Below are positions 54,213 to 63,360 of a stretch of DNA of 64,000 bases, in pieces. The notes beneath the pieces are model-generated. The model was not told the origin of the DNA. It worked only from the letters and a program-made list of their open reading frames with translations, and did no database searches. The position numbers and the translations under genes are program-made. The stretch is from Methanospirillum lacunae (GTDB taxonomy: Archaea > Halobacteriota > Methanomicrobia > Methanomicrobiales > Methanospirillaceae): positions 25,773 to 89,772 of the forward strand of contig NZ_QGMY01000001.1 in NCBI RefSeq assembly GCF_003173355.1. The letters are read 5' to 3'. Position 1 is the stretch's first letter. Each line of letters begins with the position of its first letter.

Positions 54213-54697
54213 AAGAATAACGAGGATACAGGATTTTATCAAGGGATTTTTACCGAGGAAATTATGCACCTTAAACTTTTTTTGATTCTTTGTGTAAGTT
54301 TTATTTTGTTTAGTATATATAACAAGATTAGGAATTTCCGAAAAACTAAATTTTTTTGTCTTTAACCTGTGAATAAAAGTGAATAAATTAGATAGATTGT
54401 TACTAACTTAATTTGGTTAACTTTAACTTAAGATCTTCATCTTCAGTCTTGGTTTGGATTACGCGCTAAAGTGAATAAAAAGCTATTGCATGGCATATAT
54501 ATTTCGGAATATAAAAATAAGGACATATATATCATATTCAAATGATATTCGGTTTTTTGCGAAACCAAATGATTATTTTTGATAATTCATAGCAAATTAT
54601 GATCTATTTATTTAAACACATAAATATAAAAAACCGAAACGGTTATTATCATTTTTAGCTAACAATAGTTTGTTCGGGGGGACCGAACAGGTGTAAA
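54213..54697 (+). promoter_or_regulatory. Archaellin promoter region with several inverted repeats
   Basis: About 485 very AT-rich bases. Inverted repeats include TATATT-TCGG-AATATA (about 54497-54512), ATCAT-N6-ATGAT (about 54531-54546), GGTTT-N6-AAACC (54551-54566) and AACCG-AAA-CGGTT (54632-54644). TAAATATAAA (54621-54630) is the best TATA box, which puts the transcript start near 54650. The repeats suggest several regulator sites. Confidence 0.5.
54671..54689 (+). promoter_or_regulatory. Leader hairpin at the archaellin ribosome-binding site
   Basis: TGTTCGG and CCGAACA pair perfectly over a GGGGA loop. AGGTG (54689-54693), the ribosome-binding site of the archaellin gene, begins on the last stem base. 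The hairpin could protect the 5' end of a very abundant mRNA, or modulate translation. Confidence 0.6.
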
Positions 54698-55201
54698 ATG
54701 AGGAAAGATTTAGCTTTTTCAGGCCTTGAAGCAGCAATTGTATTAATTGCATTTGTTGTCGTGGCCGCAGTGTTTTCCTACGTAATGTTAGGAGCAGGGT
54801 TTTTTGCAACCCAGAAATCACAGGAAGTAACGTATTCAGGAATTAAGCAGTCCACATCGAACATTGTCTTAGATGGGCAGTTATACGGTGATTCTAGTGA
54901 TATTTCTGTGCTTACTATTTATCTTGCCATTCCAGAAGGTGGACAACCACAAAAACTGAGTGACGTTGACTATCTCTGGACAATTGATGGTGGAGCAGTA
55001 ACAGTAGTAACCGGAACTGACGCCGACAATGTTGGGCTTCTTCAGGCAGGAGACAGAGCAAAAATTACTATTTCACTCGCTGCAGCCAACCGCCCGGGTC
55101 CGGGATCGAGTTTTACTCTTGAAATAAAACCAAAAGTTGGAGCTTCCTCACTTATATCCAAAACCCTTGGTAGTGGATATGCTGGTGGAGTAATTATTTA
55201 A
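54698..55201 (+). CDS. flaB: Archaellin (archaellum filament subunit)
   Basis: A 167-residue filament protein of the archaellum, the archaeal motility organelle. The class III signal peptide MRKDLAFSG is processed by the prepilin-type peptidase before LEAAIVLIAFVVVAAVFSYV, the hydrophobic N-terminal helix that packs the filament core. The beta-rich outer domain (about 45-167) has SNIVLDGQLYG and a terminal GSGYAGGVII. The sequence is close to Methanospirillum hungatei archaellins as I remember them. N-linked glycan sites are few (N-x-S/T hardly present). A TATA box, hairpin and strong AGGTG ribosome-binding site precede it. No other archaellum gene is in the window. Confidence 0.95.
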   Translation: MRKDLAFSGLEAAIVLIAFVVVAAVFSYVMLGAGFFATQKSQEVTYSGIKQSTSNIVLDGQLYGDSSDISVLTIYLAIPEGGQPQKLSDVDYLWTIDGGAVTVVTGTDADNVGLLQAGDRAKITISLAAANRPGPGSSFTLEIKPKVGASSLISKTLGSGYAGGVII

Positions 55202-55202
55202 G

Positions 55203-55232
55203 AGTAATTTTTTAATTTTTTTCTCTTTTTTT
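55203..55232 (+). terminator. T-rich terminator after the archaellin gene
   Basis: Three T-runs (AATTTTTTAATTTTTTTCTC and CTTTTTTTG) follow the stop codon, typical of archaeal factor-independent termination. Confidence 0.6.
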
Positions 55233-55949
55233 GAATTTATATTAGTAATCTTGGAACTCAGTGCTCTCATCCCAAGGTTGAATATATCTTTATGCATTTA
55301 ATGGATCTCCTCGTTAGTGTTACAATTTTTATGTAAAATATCAAAGGATTGTGACATTAATAACAATGATGTACTTAGCATCCTGGTGTTCGGATTCTTA
55401 AAGGGTGTAATTCATACCGATCTTTAATCATTAGAAGAACCTCCTACTATTAATCCATATAATGACCCTCTAATAAGACCTAATTCAATATTTATCAGTC
55501 TTGAGAAATGTGGAATGACAGGGTAAGGGGTGTGAAAAAGATATAACAAGGAACCAAACACTGCCATAACATTTCTGAATCTTTGTATCTGTTCATTTTT
55601 TGGATATCAGCGAATATGGAACTTCCTGAAAGGTGATTTTCTTTAGTTTTTCCGATGGATAAACCCCAAGGATATCTTTACCCAAAGATAATTACCAAAC
55701 TCCTCCCTGGTGTTTGAATTGTTGAGGAAGAAAAGGTCTTCAAGGTGGCAGTGTTTCGAACATCTCCAGGATGCAAAGAGCAGACATTCAGTTAATACCT
55801 GGTTGATTCCCGGTTCGTTTAAGAAGGGAAGGGAATAATTATCCATCCCCCTACATTCATTTAATTCACACAGGAGGTATGCTTTCAGATATATATTCGG
55901 GTTCTCACTACAGAGATAACTTGTCTTTGAGCTTCCGGATATCAATAGT
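55233..55949. other. Intergenic region downstream of the archaellin gene
   Basis: About 700 bases without a gene I can support. A minus-strand frame at 55643-55945 (100 codons) has a protein-like composition but no signal or family match, and its start is not convincing, so it is left out. No repeat or RNA signal stood out. Confidence 0.35.
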
Positions 55950-57191
55950 TCATGCCGCTAATGTTTTTTCCAGTAATGTATTATTGACTCTAATGAGAGG
56001 TATGGTGGTGTTCAACCCATCCAGATATGCAAAGCACGGTACCCACTTTATTGTTCCATCCGCTCCTTTTTGAGGCAGATAGAAATAATAATCTCCATGC
56101 TCCCGGTCTCCATTTTTATCAAGTTTCAACCAGCCGGTTGCTCCATACATATTATTTCCAAGGATATCAACAATTTTGAGAGTGTCTTCAAGTGTTGATG
56201 CGTTATTCTCAAGAATGCGGGCTGCCATAACAACCTCATCATATGGAAGGATCTCGTAAATACAAGGTTGATGACCGTCAGTTGTTGCCTGTATTTTATC
56301 ATATACCTTCCAGTAATTGGAATCCTCAGGTTGTGCCACATTAAAGGAAATTGTTGCTAAATGAGTGTCATATGCAAATTGTGCTGCAGTGTCATTCTTT
56401 AGGATCGTCGGGTTGAGAGCAACTCCATCCATTCCAGACCACTGGATTTTTCGTAAATTCGGATAAGCGGATGCCTGTGCCAGGAGATCACTGATCTCAT
56501 CTATAGAGATCGCAAAGACACACACATTCTTTTCACCATATGTGTCAATAAGAGATGATACTGAACTGTTCAATTTTTCAAGTGTACTGGTAAAATCCCG
56601 TGTTCTTGGTGAATATATGACCGTATCAGAAACTTGAGTTATACTTTTCACTTTTTCAGAGAGATCAAGTCCGTATAAATCACCCCGTGATACAACAACT
56701 GTTTTTTGCGGAATTGTCCCGGTAATTACAGTATTATAACTCGCAATCGCATTAACGAGTGACAGGTCTCCAGGACATAATCTGATAACCTGATCCCCGG
56801 GAATTGCCAGTTTTATTGAAGACGATGGATTAATTGAGAGTATTTTCTCTCGTGAAAGGATAGGTAAGCAACCTGAAAGTTCTTCAGAGGTGGTAGGACC
56901 AACAATTATCTGAGCTCCTTCAGATACAAGGTTTTCAGCAGCTTTCGCTGCACTTTCTGAGGTACCATCAGAAGATTCTTTCTTGATTACAACAGTTGTG
57001 GTCTTGTTTACTTTTTTGTAATAATCGTTGAGGTCTGATGCAGCAAGATTTATCGCCGTTTCTATTCCTGGGGCGTATGAAGTAGTATCACCACTTTCAT
57101 CAATAATCGCCCCAATAACTATCTGTTTCTCTGCAGATACTGCAGAGACCAGCATTATCCCGGCAAGAAGGAGTACTACTAATCGATTCAT
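55950..57191 (-). CDS. Branched-chain amino-acid-type ABC transporter substrate-binding protein
   Basis: From ATG 57191 (GGTG ahead) the protein has 413 residues. A signal peptide (MNRLVVLLLAGIMLVSAVSA) precedes a type I periplasmic binding fold: IVIGAIIDESGDTTSYAPGI, then KAAENLVSEGAQIIVGPTTS and LSREKILSINPSSSIKLAIP are characteristic of the LivK family. Members bind amino acids, amides or small carbon compounds, or act as sensors. No permease or ATPase is adjacent, so it is either an orphan delivering to distant transporters or a receptor. The lineage is widely represented in methanogens. Confidence 0.9.
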   Translation of the reverse strand: MNRLVVLLLAGIMLVSAVSAEKQIVIGAIIDESGDTTSYAPGIETAINLAASDLNDYYKKVNKTTTVVIKKESSDGTSESAAKAAENLVSEGAQIIVGPTTSEELSGCLPILSREKILSINPSSSIKLAIPGDQVIRLCPGDLSLVNAIASYNTVITGTIPQKTVVVSRGDLYGLDLSEKVKSITQVSDTVIYSPRTRDFTSTLEKLNSSVSSLIDTYGEKNVCVFAISIDEISDLLAQASAYPNLRKIQWSGMDGVALNPTILKNDTAAQFAYDTHLATISFNVAQPEDSNYWKVYDKIQATTDGHQPCIYEILPYDEVVMAARILENNASTLEDTLKIVDILGNNMYGATGWLKLDKNGDREHGDYYFYLPQKGADGTIKWVPCFAYLDGLNTTIPLIRVNNTLLEKTLAA

Positions 57192-57814
57192 AATCAACAC
57201 CATTTTCTTATAATTACCCTGTTTATGGATTGACTCAGGGATAAGAGAGAGTATGACCTGGTATTATTTATTGTTGGTGAAATAAATATCGAGATAGAGC
57301 CGGGAGTAACGCCAGTTATCAGGGATATTTTGTTATTTTCAAGTGATTCAGACCATATCAAAGGCAATCTACATGATATGTGATTCCAGAAGCCCAGTTG
57401 ATTTTTAAGATCAGGTGAGATAATTCATGTGTGTATATGGATTTATCAGATCTCTAATAATCCGGGATTTCTATGGTTTCAGGCTTTAAACGAATCCATT
57501 GACAATGTAGATGGTGATGAGCTGTTTCCTGAAGGTTTAGATCCCCGGGGTTAGTCACTCCATTGTGGGCCCGGATGATCTAAAAAGATCAACAATAGTT
57601 ATTAGTCCTCAAATCAGGGGTCATAAATTCCGGATTTGATGGGATTCTCCATTATTACAACGGGGGTTTAGGGAGATAGACAATGTAACATAGTGTTCAA
57701 CAGGATATCTGCCTGACATTGATAGTGAGCTAGCCTCTGGTGAATTTATCGATGTACCACTACTTCATATCCAGAGAGGAGTGAATAGAAATGCTAAAAA
57801 AAGGGAAACATTTT
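57192..57814. other. Intergenic region between binding-protein gene and PKD gene cluster
   Basis: About 620 bases between two minus-strand genes. It includes the promoter of the binding-protein gene. No open frame, repeat or hairpin was convincing. Confidence 0.35.
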
Positions 57815-60253
57815 TTATGTTACTGTTATTGCATTCGAGATTCTCAGGCTACCACCATAGTTTGCATTTTTAAGAGATAATGTAACCGAGTAGGTACCTA
57901 CTACAGTATACACATGTGACGGGTTCTGTATTGATGACTGTGCCCCATCTCCAAAGTCCCAGGTCCATGATGTCGGATTTCCTGAACTCATATCCCTGAA
58001 ATCAACAGTGAGTGGTGCATTTCCGGTTGTCGGATAGGCTGAAAACTGTGCAATAATCTTTCCCGGAACAGGAGTCGGGGTAGGCTCCGGAACTGGTCCG
58101 TCAGTGACAGTAATATAGTTATTCCATACCGCATAGCCTCCGGTCTGGTTATTCAAGGCACGGAGAGTTACAGAATACACTCCGGGAGTTGTGTACGTAT
58201 GGATTGGATTCTGTGTTGTATTGGAAATTCCATCTCCAAACTGCCAGTACCACGAGGTTGGTGAACCGAGTGACTGTTCCGATGAGAACGAGACAGTCAG
58301 AGGACTCTGTCCATACCGTGTTGAAGCATTAAAGATTGCATGAACCTGCCCGGGCGTTGCATTCCCTATTGCCTGGATCTCGTGATCTTCAGTCAGTTGA
58401 GTAAAGGTCCAGTTGGTAACATTTCCTTTTGATTGTGAATCAACAACCACATCGCTGATTTCTGCGCCAGGTTTTGCCTGAGTAATAAAGGTCTGGTTCG
58501 TATAGGACCGGTATGAACTGTTCCCTCCTGGGACAATGATACCCCAGTTATTTGCAGTTGCATTGATTGTTACAGTTTTTTGAGGTACGAGGGGTGCAGT
58601 ATCGTTTATTCCAGTGAGTAAATTGTAAGGGATTGTTGTATATCCTGATACATTAGGAGTCTGCTGATCTGACCATCCGGTTCCGGAAGGGTTACTCCAG
58701 TAATTACCTGCAATAAACGGCCCTCCAATAACATTTGTTCCAAGTTGTGGACCATCCGGATTCGTCCATAAGAATGAGTATTTACTGAGGTTTCCACCCC
58801 CACCGATATTGGTGTCACTTCCAAAGTAATTGTTATAAATTTTTCTTATTCCCTCATTACTCCTCCCATAAGAAGAACCAATTTGAACACCGGATTGACT
58901 TGTACTGTTGATCTGGTTTCCACATATTGATGTAACATAATTATCCAGGATTCCAACTCCAACTGTTGCATTCGTTATTATGTTATTATCAATACTGGAG
59001 TTATTCCCGTGGCATACTAATCCATTGAGAGTAGTATCACGGATGATATTATCTGATACAGTTGTATTCTCTCCTTGTATGACTATACCAAAAAAGGTAT
59101 TAGAATATACTCTATTGTTTCTCACATTACAGTTGTCTTCATATGCTAAAATGCCATATGCATGATTATTTATGGTATTTTCTGAAAAAGTTCCATTTTC
59201 TCCCATCGCAAGGATTCCAAATCCATTGTTATTTGAAGATGAGAGAGTATTGCTTTTTATTGTAGCATTATCTGCAACTAAAAAAATGTTATAGTTATTC
59301 TGGCTTATTATATTGCCAATACACTCTATTCCAGAACCCCCTATCCCAATACCATAATCTAAATTATTTATTGCAGTATTTTCATTTATGGTGATATTAT
59401 TTCCCTCAAATATACCTCCATTATAATTATTGTTAAATGAATTTTTCTTGATGCTTATGTTATCAACAACAGCATAGCAACCATACTCCTGATTGTTATT
59501 TAATACATTATCAGTAAGAATTGCATCCGTACCAGAGAGGTATATACCACTCTGACTATTATTCTTCAGGATGTTCTTTTCAATTGAGATATTTGAGCCT
59601 GATAAGATGGCACCAGTGAAATAGTTGTCACACATTGAGTTATTTATGAGTGATACCTGATTTCCTGTGGAGTTAATACCGGTATAGAATTTCTCAACTC
59701 CGGCAAAATTCCTGACTGTCGTATTGTTCTCTTCAGACCTTATTGTGATACCTGTATTTGTAGCGTTTCCGGTAATCTTCTGGGCATTGCCTTCAAGCAC
59801 TACATCAGAGGCCCCAATATAAATTGCCGTGCTGTTTCCAGTTGAGAACCCATCCTGTAATGTGTAGGTCCCGGAAGAATAGATGTAATAACTCTGGTCG
59901 TTTCCGGTTGCATTGAAGTAATAATATCCACTACCTTCAGGTGTCGGTGTGATAGGGACCAGGACAACATTTCCCATCGTTTGAATTCCACCTTCTGAGG
60001 ACACCAAACCTGAAACAAGCCCTTGAGTTTCATCTCCTGCAATGTGTGCCTTATTGACATCACTGATATTTTCCGGGGGTGCAGGAAGCGTAATATTCTC
60101 AAATTCAGGAAAATTTGGGAGAGAATTATTCAGTTTATTATCGATTAATGGTGAATTATTACCTGAATCTGCTAAACACGAAATAGTTACAGTTCCTAGA
60201 AGAACAAGCAAACATATGAACGTTTTCGGAATTAAGCCAGAATTGTTAAACAT
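57815..60253 (-). CDS. Exported beta-helix and PKD-domain surface protein, paralogue 1
   Basis: An 812-residue secreted protein. A signal peptide (about residues 1-30) leads to a NosD-like right-handed beta-helix (about 150-490) with many short N-x-I-x-x-N repeats and NNS/NNG turns. An intermediate domain follows (about 560-640), then two PKD domains (about 645-725 and 735-812) with WYWQFGDGIS and WTWDFGDGAQ motifs, joined by a PEPTPTPVPGK linker. There is no C-terminal anchor. Surface adhesion or polysaccharide binding is plausible. An AGGTGG ribosome-binding site precedes the ATG. The next gene is a close paralogue. Confidence 0.88.
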   Translation of the reverse strand: MFNNSGLIPKTFICLLVLLGTVTISCLADSGNNSPLIDNKLNNSLPNFPEFENITLPAPPENISDVNKAHIAGDETQGLVSGLVSSEGGIQTMGNVVLVPITPTPEGSGYYYFNATGNDQSYYIYSSGTYTLQDGFSTGNSTAIYIGASDVVLEGNAQKITGNATNTGITIRSEENNTTVRNFAGVEKFYTGINSTGNQVSLINNSMCDNYFTGAILSGSNISIEKNILKNNSQSGIYLSGTDAILTDNVLNNNQEYGCYAVVDNISIKKNSFNNNYNGGIFEGNNITINENTAINNLDYGIGIGGSGIECIGNIISQNNYNIFLVADNATIKSNTLSSSNNNGFGILAMGENGTFSENTINNHAYGILAYEDNCNVRNNRVYSNTFFGIVIQGENTTVSDNIIRDTTLNGLVCHGNNSSIDNNIITNATVGVGILDNYVTSICGNQINSTSQSGVQIGSSYGRSNEGIRKIYNNYFGSDTNIGGGGNLSKYSFLWTNPDGPQLGTNVIGGPFIAGNYWSNPSGTGWSDQQTPNVSGYTTIPYNLLTGINDTAPLVPQKTVTINATANNWGIIVPGGNSSYRSYTNQTFITQAKPGAEISDVVVDSQSKGNVTNWTFTQLTEDHEIQAIGNATPGQVHAIFNASTRYGQSPLTVSFSSEQSLGSPTSWYWQFGDGISNTTQNPIHTYTTPGVYSVTLRALNNQTGGYAVWNNYITVTDGPVPEPTPTPVPGKIIAQFSAYPTTGNAPLTVDFRDMSSGNPTSWTWDFGDGAQSSIQNPSHVYTVVGTYSVTLSLKNANYGGSLRISNAITVT

Positions 60254-60702
60254 TATCCACCTTGGTCAATGGTCTTATCTTCATAAGATTACTAATATGC
60301 AAGAGGAACTCACCACAAAGATCAATCATTGAAATCAGACTGATTTCCTGCCGTCTATCACAGTTTATTAAACCCATCGTATCCCTCATCCCTCATCAGA
60401 AAAATCGACGAGAGATATGTTATTTGTATATCATTCAAATGATAATATAAAAGTATGCCATTATAACCTCACATCGCGAAATATATTCACATAAGGTAAT
60501 AAAAATTACGAACCTCTTAAATTTAATTTGTGGTGTTCTTCCATATTGCGATGGTTACACTTTTTATTGATAATTTTTTTATATGTGCTCATATAATAAT
60601 GGCAGAAATGAAGGACACCATACGGATCAGGAAGATTAATTGAAAGGTACTGGTATGAGGGCATTCCGCATTAGGAAAAAGAGAAAAAAAGTAATATAAT
60701 AT
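60254..60702 (-). promoter_or_regulatory. Duplicated promoter of paralogue 1 with palindrome
   Basis: Bases about 60254-60460 match the upstream region of paralogue 2 (same order of conserved blocks such as CATCAGAAAAATCGA and GAGAGATATGTTA). ATCATT-CA-AATGAT (60431-60444) sits just downstream, in the direction of transcription, of the TATA-like TTTTATATTA (60445-60454). This suits an operator over the promoter. Bases 60461-60702 hold the 3' end region of paralogue 2 and no distinct signal. Confidence 0.55.
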
Positions 60703-63144
60703 TTATGTTACGGTTATTGCATTAGAGATTCTCAAACTACCTCCATAATTCGCATTTTTTAGAGACAATGTGACCGGATAGGTACCTTTTGTTGTGTACG
60801 TATGTGATGGGTTCTGCAGTGTTACCTGTGCTCCATCTCCGAAGTCCCAGAACCAGGAAGTCGGGTTTCCTGAACTCATATCCTTGAAATCTACAGTGAG
60901 TGGTGCATTTCCGGTTGTCGGATATGCTGAGAACTGTGCAATAATCTTTCCCGGAACAGGAGTTGGAGTAGGCTCCGGAACTGGTCCGTCAGTAACAGTG
61001 ATGTAGTTATTCCAGACTGCATAGCCTCCGGTCTGGCCATTCAGAGCCTGCAGAGTTACAGAGTATACTCCGGGAGTTACGTATGTATGGACCGGATTCT
61101 GTGTTGTATTCGTTATTCCATCTCCAAACTGCCAGTACCATGAGGTTGGTGAACCGAGTGACTGCTCAGATGAGAACAAGACAGTCAGCGGACTCTTTCC
61201 ATACCGTTTTGAAGCATTAAAGATTGCATGAACCTGTCCTGGTGTTGCATTCCCTATTGCCAGGATCTCATGATCTTCAGTCAGCTGAGTAAAGGTCCAG
61301 TTCGTGACATTTCCTTGTGATGTGGAATCAACAACCACATCAGTAATTTCTGCACCAGGTTTTGGCTGAGCAATAAAGGTCTGATTCGTGTAGGACCGGT
61401 ATGAACTGTTCCCTCCAGGGACAATGACACCCCAGTTATTTGCTGTTGCATTGATGATTACAGATTTTTGAGGCACAAGGGGTGCAGTATCGTTCATTCC
61501 AGTGACTACTTCGTAAGGGGTTGTTGTATATCCAGATACATTGGGCGTCTTCTGGTCTGACCACCCTGTTCCAGATGGGTTACTCCAGTAATTACCTGCA
61601 ATAAACGGCCCTCCAACAACATTTGTTCCACGTTGTGGACCAGCAGGATTTGTCCAGGTATATGAATAATTACTGAAATTTCCGTATCCTCCGATGTTGA
61701 TATCGCTTCCAAAGTAGTTATTGTAAATTTCTCCTAATCCTTCAGTGGTACCATAATAATCCAGGATTAAAAGACCAAACCGGCTTGTACTATTAATCTG
61801 ATTTCCAATTACGGATGAATTATAATGATCAACGATTCCAACTCCAAATGTGGCATTCGTGATTATATTATTATAGACTGTAGAATTTTCGCCATAACAT
61901 GCCAGTCCATAGAGAACAGTATCCCTGATGATATTATCTGATATAGTTTCGTTATTTCCTTCTAGAGCGATACCATAGATATTATTTGAATAAACTCTGT
62001 TGTTAATTGCCTTACAGTCACTATTAGATGATATAATACCATATCCATTATTATTTACAGTATTTTCTGAATATGTTGTATTTCTACCATATCCATGGAT
62101 ACCATAACCATAATCATCAGATGATGAGGAGATTGTATTGCTTTTTACTGTGACATTATCTCTGGCTGTGAAAAGGTTGTCACCGTTCTGGCTTATGATA
62201 TTGCCAATTATTAAAGCTCCTTCACTTTCTATTCCGATACCATAGAATCGATTATTTGTAATAGTATTTTCCTTACATACAAGATTATCTCTGATACAGG
62301 TTACACCATAGGCATTATTATTGATTGAATTTCTCTCAAGAGTTACGTTATCTGCATACCCATAGACACCATAACCCTGATTGTTATTCAAAAAATTGTC
62401 TGTCAGTGTTATATCAGTGCCATATACATAAACTCCCACAGAACTACAATTCTTTAAAACAGTTTGTTGCATGGAGAAATGAGAACCTAATGAATAAACA
62501 CCGCTGAAATAATTATCATATATTGAATTATTTACAATTGATACATTATCAGCATTAGAAGCAATTCCGTTAGAGAATTTTTCAATTCCGGCAAAGTTCC
62601 TGACTGTTGCATTACTCTCATCAGAACTGATGGCGATACCCACATTTGTAGTGTCACCGGTGATCGTCTGGGCATTGCCCTCAAGCACTACATCAGAAGC
62701 ACCGATATAAATTGCCGAGTTGTTTCCTGTTGAGAACCCATCCTGTAATGTGTAGGTCCCGGAAGAATAGATGTAATAACTCTGATCATGTCCGGTTGTA
62801 TTGAAGTAATAATATCCACTTCCTTCAGGTGTCGGTGTGATGGGGACCAGGACAACATTTCCCATCGTTTTCATATCGGTATCAACAAATGCCAAACTTG
62901 AAACAAATCCACTAGTGTCCTTTACTACAGTATGTGTCTTCTTGATCTCGCTGATGTTTACCGGTGGTGCAGGAAGTGTAAAATTTTTAGTATCAGGGAG
63001 ATGTGTCAGAGAAGTATTCAGTTTACTATCATTAAATACAGAATATTTGATGTTTGTCTCAGCAGTACACACAATAGTCACGGCTGTCAGAAGAATAAGC
63101 AGGCAAACGAGAAATTTTGGAATTAATCCAGAATTTTCGGACAT
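60703..63144 (-). CDS. Exported beta-helix and PKD-domain surface protein, paralogue 2
   Basis: An 813-residue paralogue with the same order: signal peptide, NosD-like beta-helix, intermediate domain and two PKD domains. The beta-helix region is well diverged from paralogue 1, while the stretches MGNVVLVPITPTPEGSGYYY, NNYFGSD and WNNYITVTDGPVPEPTPTPV are nearly identical between them. This mosaic indicates gene duplication with later conversion or selection. An AAGGTG ribosome-binding site precedes the ATG. Probable cell-surface function as for its partner; the ligand is unknown. Confidence 0.88.
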   Translation of the reverse strand: MSENSGLIPKFLVCLLILLTAVTIVCTAETNIKYSVFNDSKLNTSLTHLPDTKNFTLPAPPVNISEIKKTHTVVKDTSGFVSSLAFVDTDMKTMGNVVLVPITPTPEGSGYYYFNTTGHDQSYYIYSSGTYTLQDGFSTGNNSAIYIGASDVVLEGNAQTITGDTTNVGIAISSDESNATVRNFAGIEKFSNGIASNADNVSIVNNSIYDNYFSGVYSLGSHFSMQQTVLKNCSSVGVYVYGTDITLTDNFLNNNQGYGVYGYADNVTLERNSINNNAYGVTCIRDNLVCKENTITNNRFYGIGIESEGALIIGNIISQNGDNLFTARDNVTVKSNTISSSSDDYGYGIHGYGRNTTYSENTVNNNGYGIISSNSDCKAINNRVYSNNIYGIALEGNNETISDNIIRDTVLYGLACYGENSTVYNNIITNATFGVGIVDHYNSSVIGNQINSTSRFGLLILDYYGTTEGLGEIYNNYFGSDINIGGYGNFSNYSYTWTNPAGPQRGTNVVGGPFIAGNYWSNPSGTGWSDQKTPNVSGYTTTPYEVVTGMNDTAPLVPQKSVIINATANNWGVIVPGGNSSYRSYTNQTFIAQPKPGAEITDVVVDSTSQGNVTNWTFTQLTEDHEILAIGNATPGQVHAIFNASKRYGKSPLTVLFSSEQSLGSPTSWYWQFGDGITNTTQNPVHTYVTPGVYSVTLQALNGQTGGYAVWNNYITVTDGPVPEPTPTPVPGKIIAQFSAYPTTGNAPLTVDFKDMSSGNPTSWFWDFGDGAQVTLQNPSHTYTTKGTYPVTLSLKNANYGGSLRISNAITVT

Positions 63145-63360
63145 TATACACCTTTGGTCAATGGACTGATATTCCGGATATAATAATTATGCAAGAAAAA
63201 CTTCCCATTTTTCTCCATCAGCGAAATCTTATTGATTTCCGACCTTCTTTTACTGTTTATTGCACCCATCGTATCCCCCATCTCTCATCAGAAAAATCGA
63301 AGAGAGATATGTTAGTTGTACATCATTCAAATGATAATTTAAAAGTGTGTATTAGAATAC
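63145..63360 (-). promoter_or_regulatory. Promoter of paralogue 2 with palindrome
   Basis: ATCATT-CA-AATGAT (63322-63335) is identical to the palindrome of paralogue 1, with the TATA-like TTTTAAATTA next to it (63336-63345). The leader of about 180 bases holds the same conserved blocks as that of paralogue 1. Confidence 0.55.

Noticed and set aside
54213..54697. Short protein-coding gene in the archaellin upstream region
   Set aside because: The sequence is very AT-rich with many stops in all frames, and is better explained as a regulatory region.
55643..55945. Minus-strand open frame of 100 codons downstream of the archaellin gene
   Set aside because: No recognised domain, no ribosome-binding site, no signal peptide, and a composition rich in Cys/Asn/Ser without repeats. 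It could be a remnant but cannot be supported.
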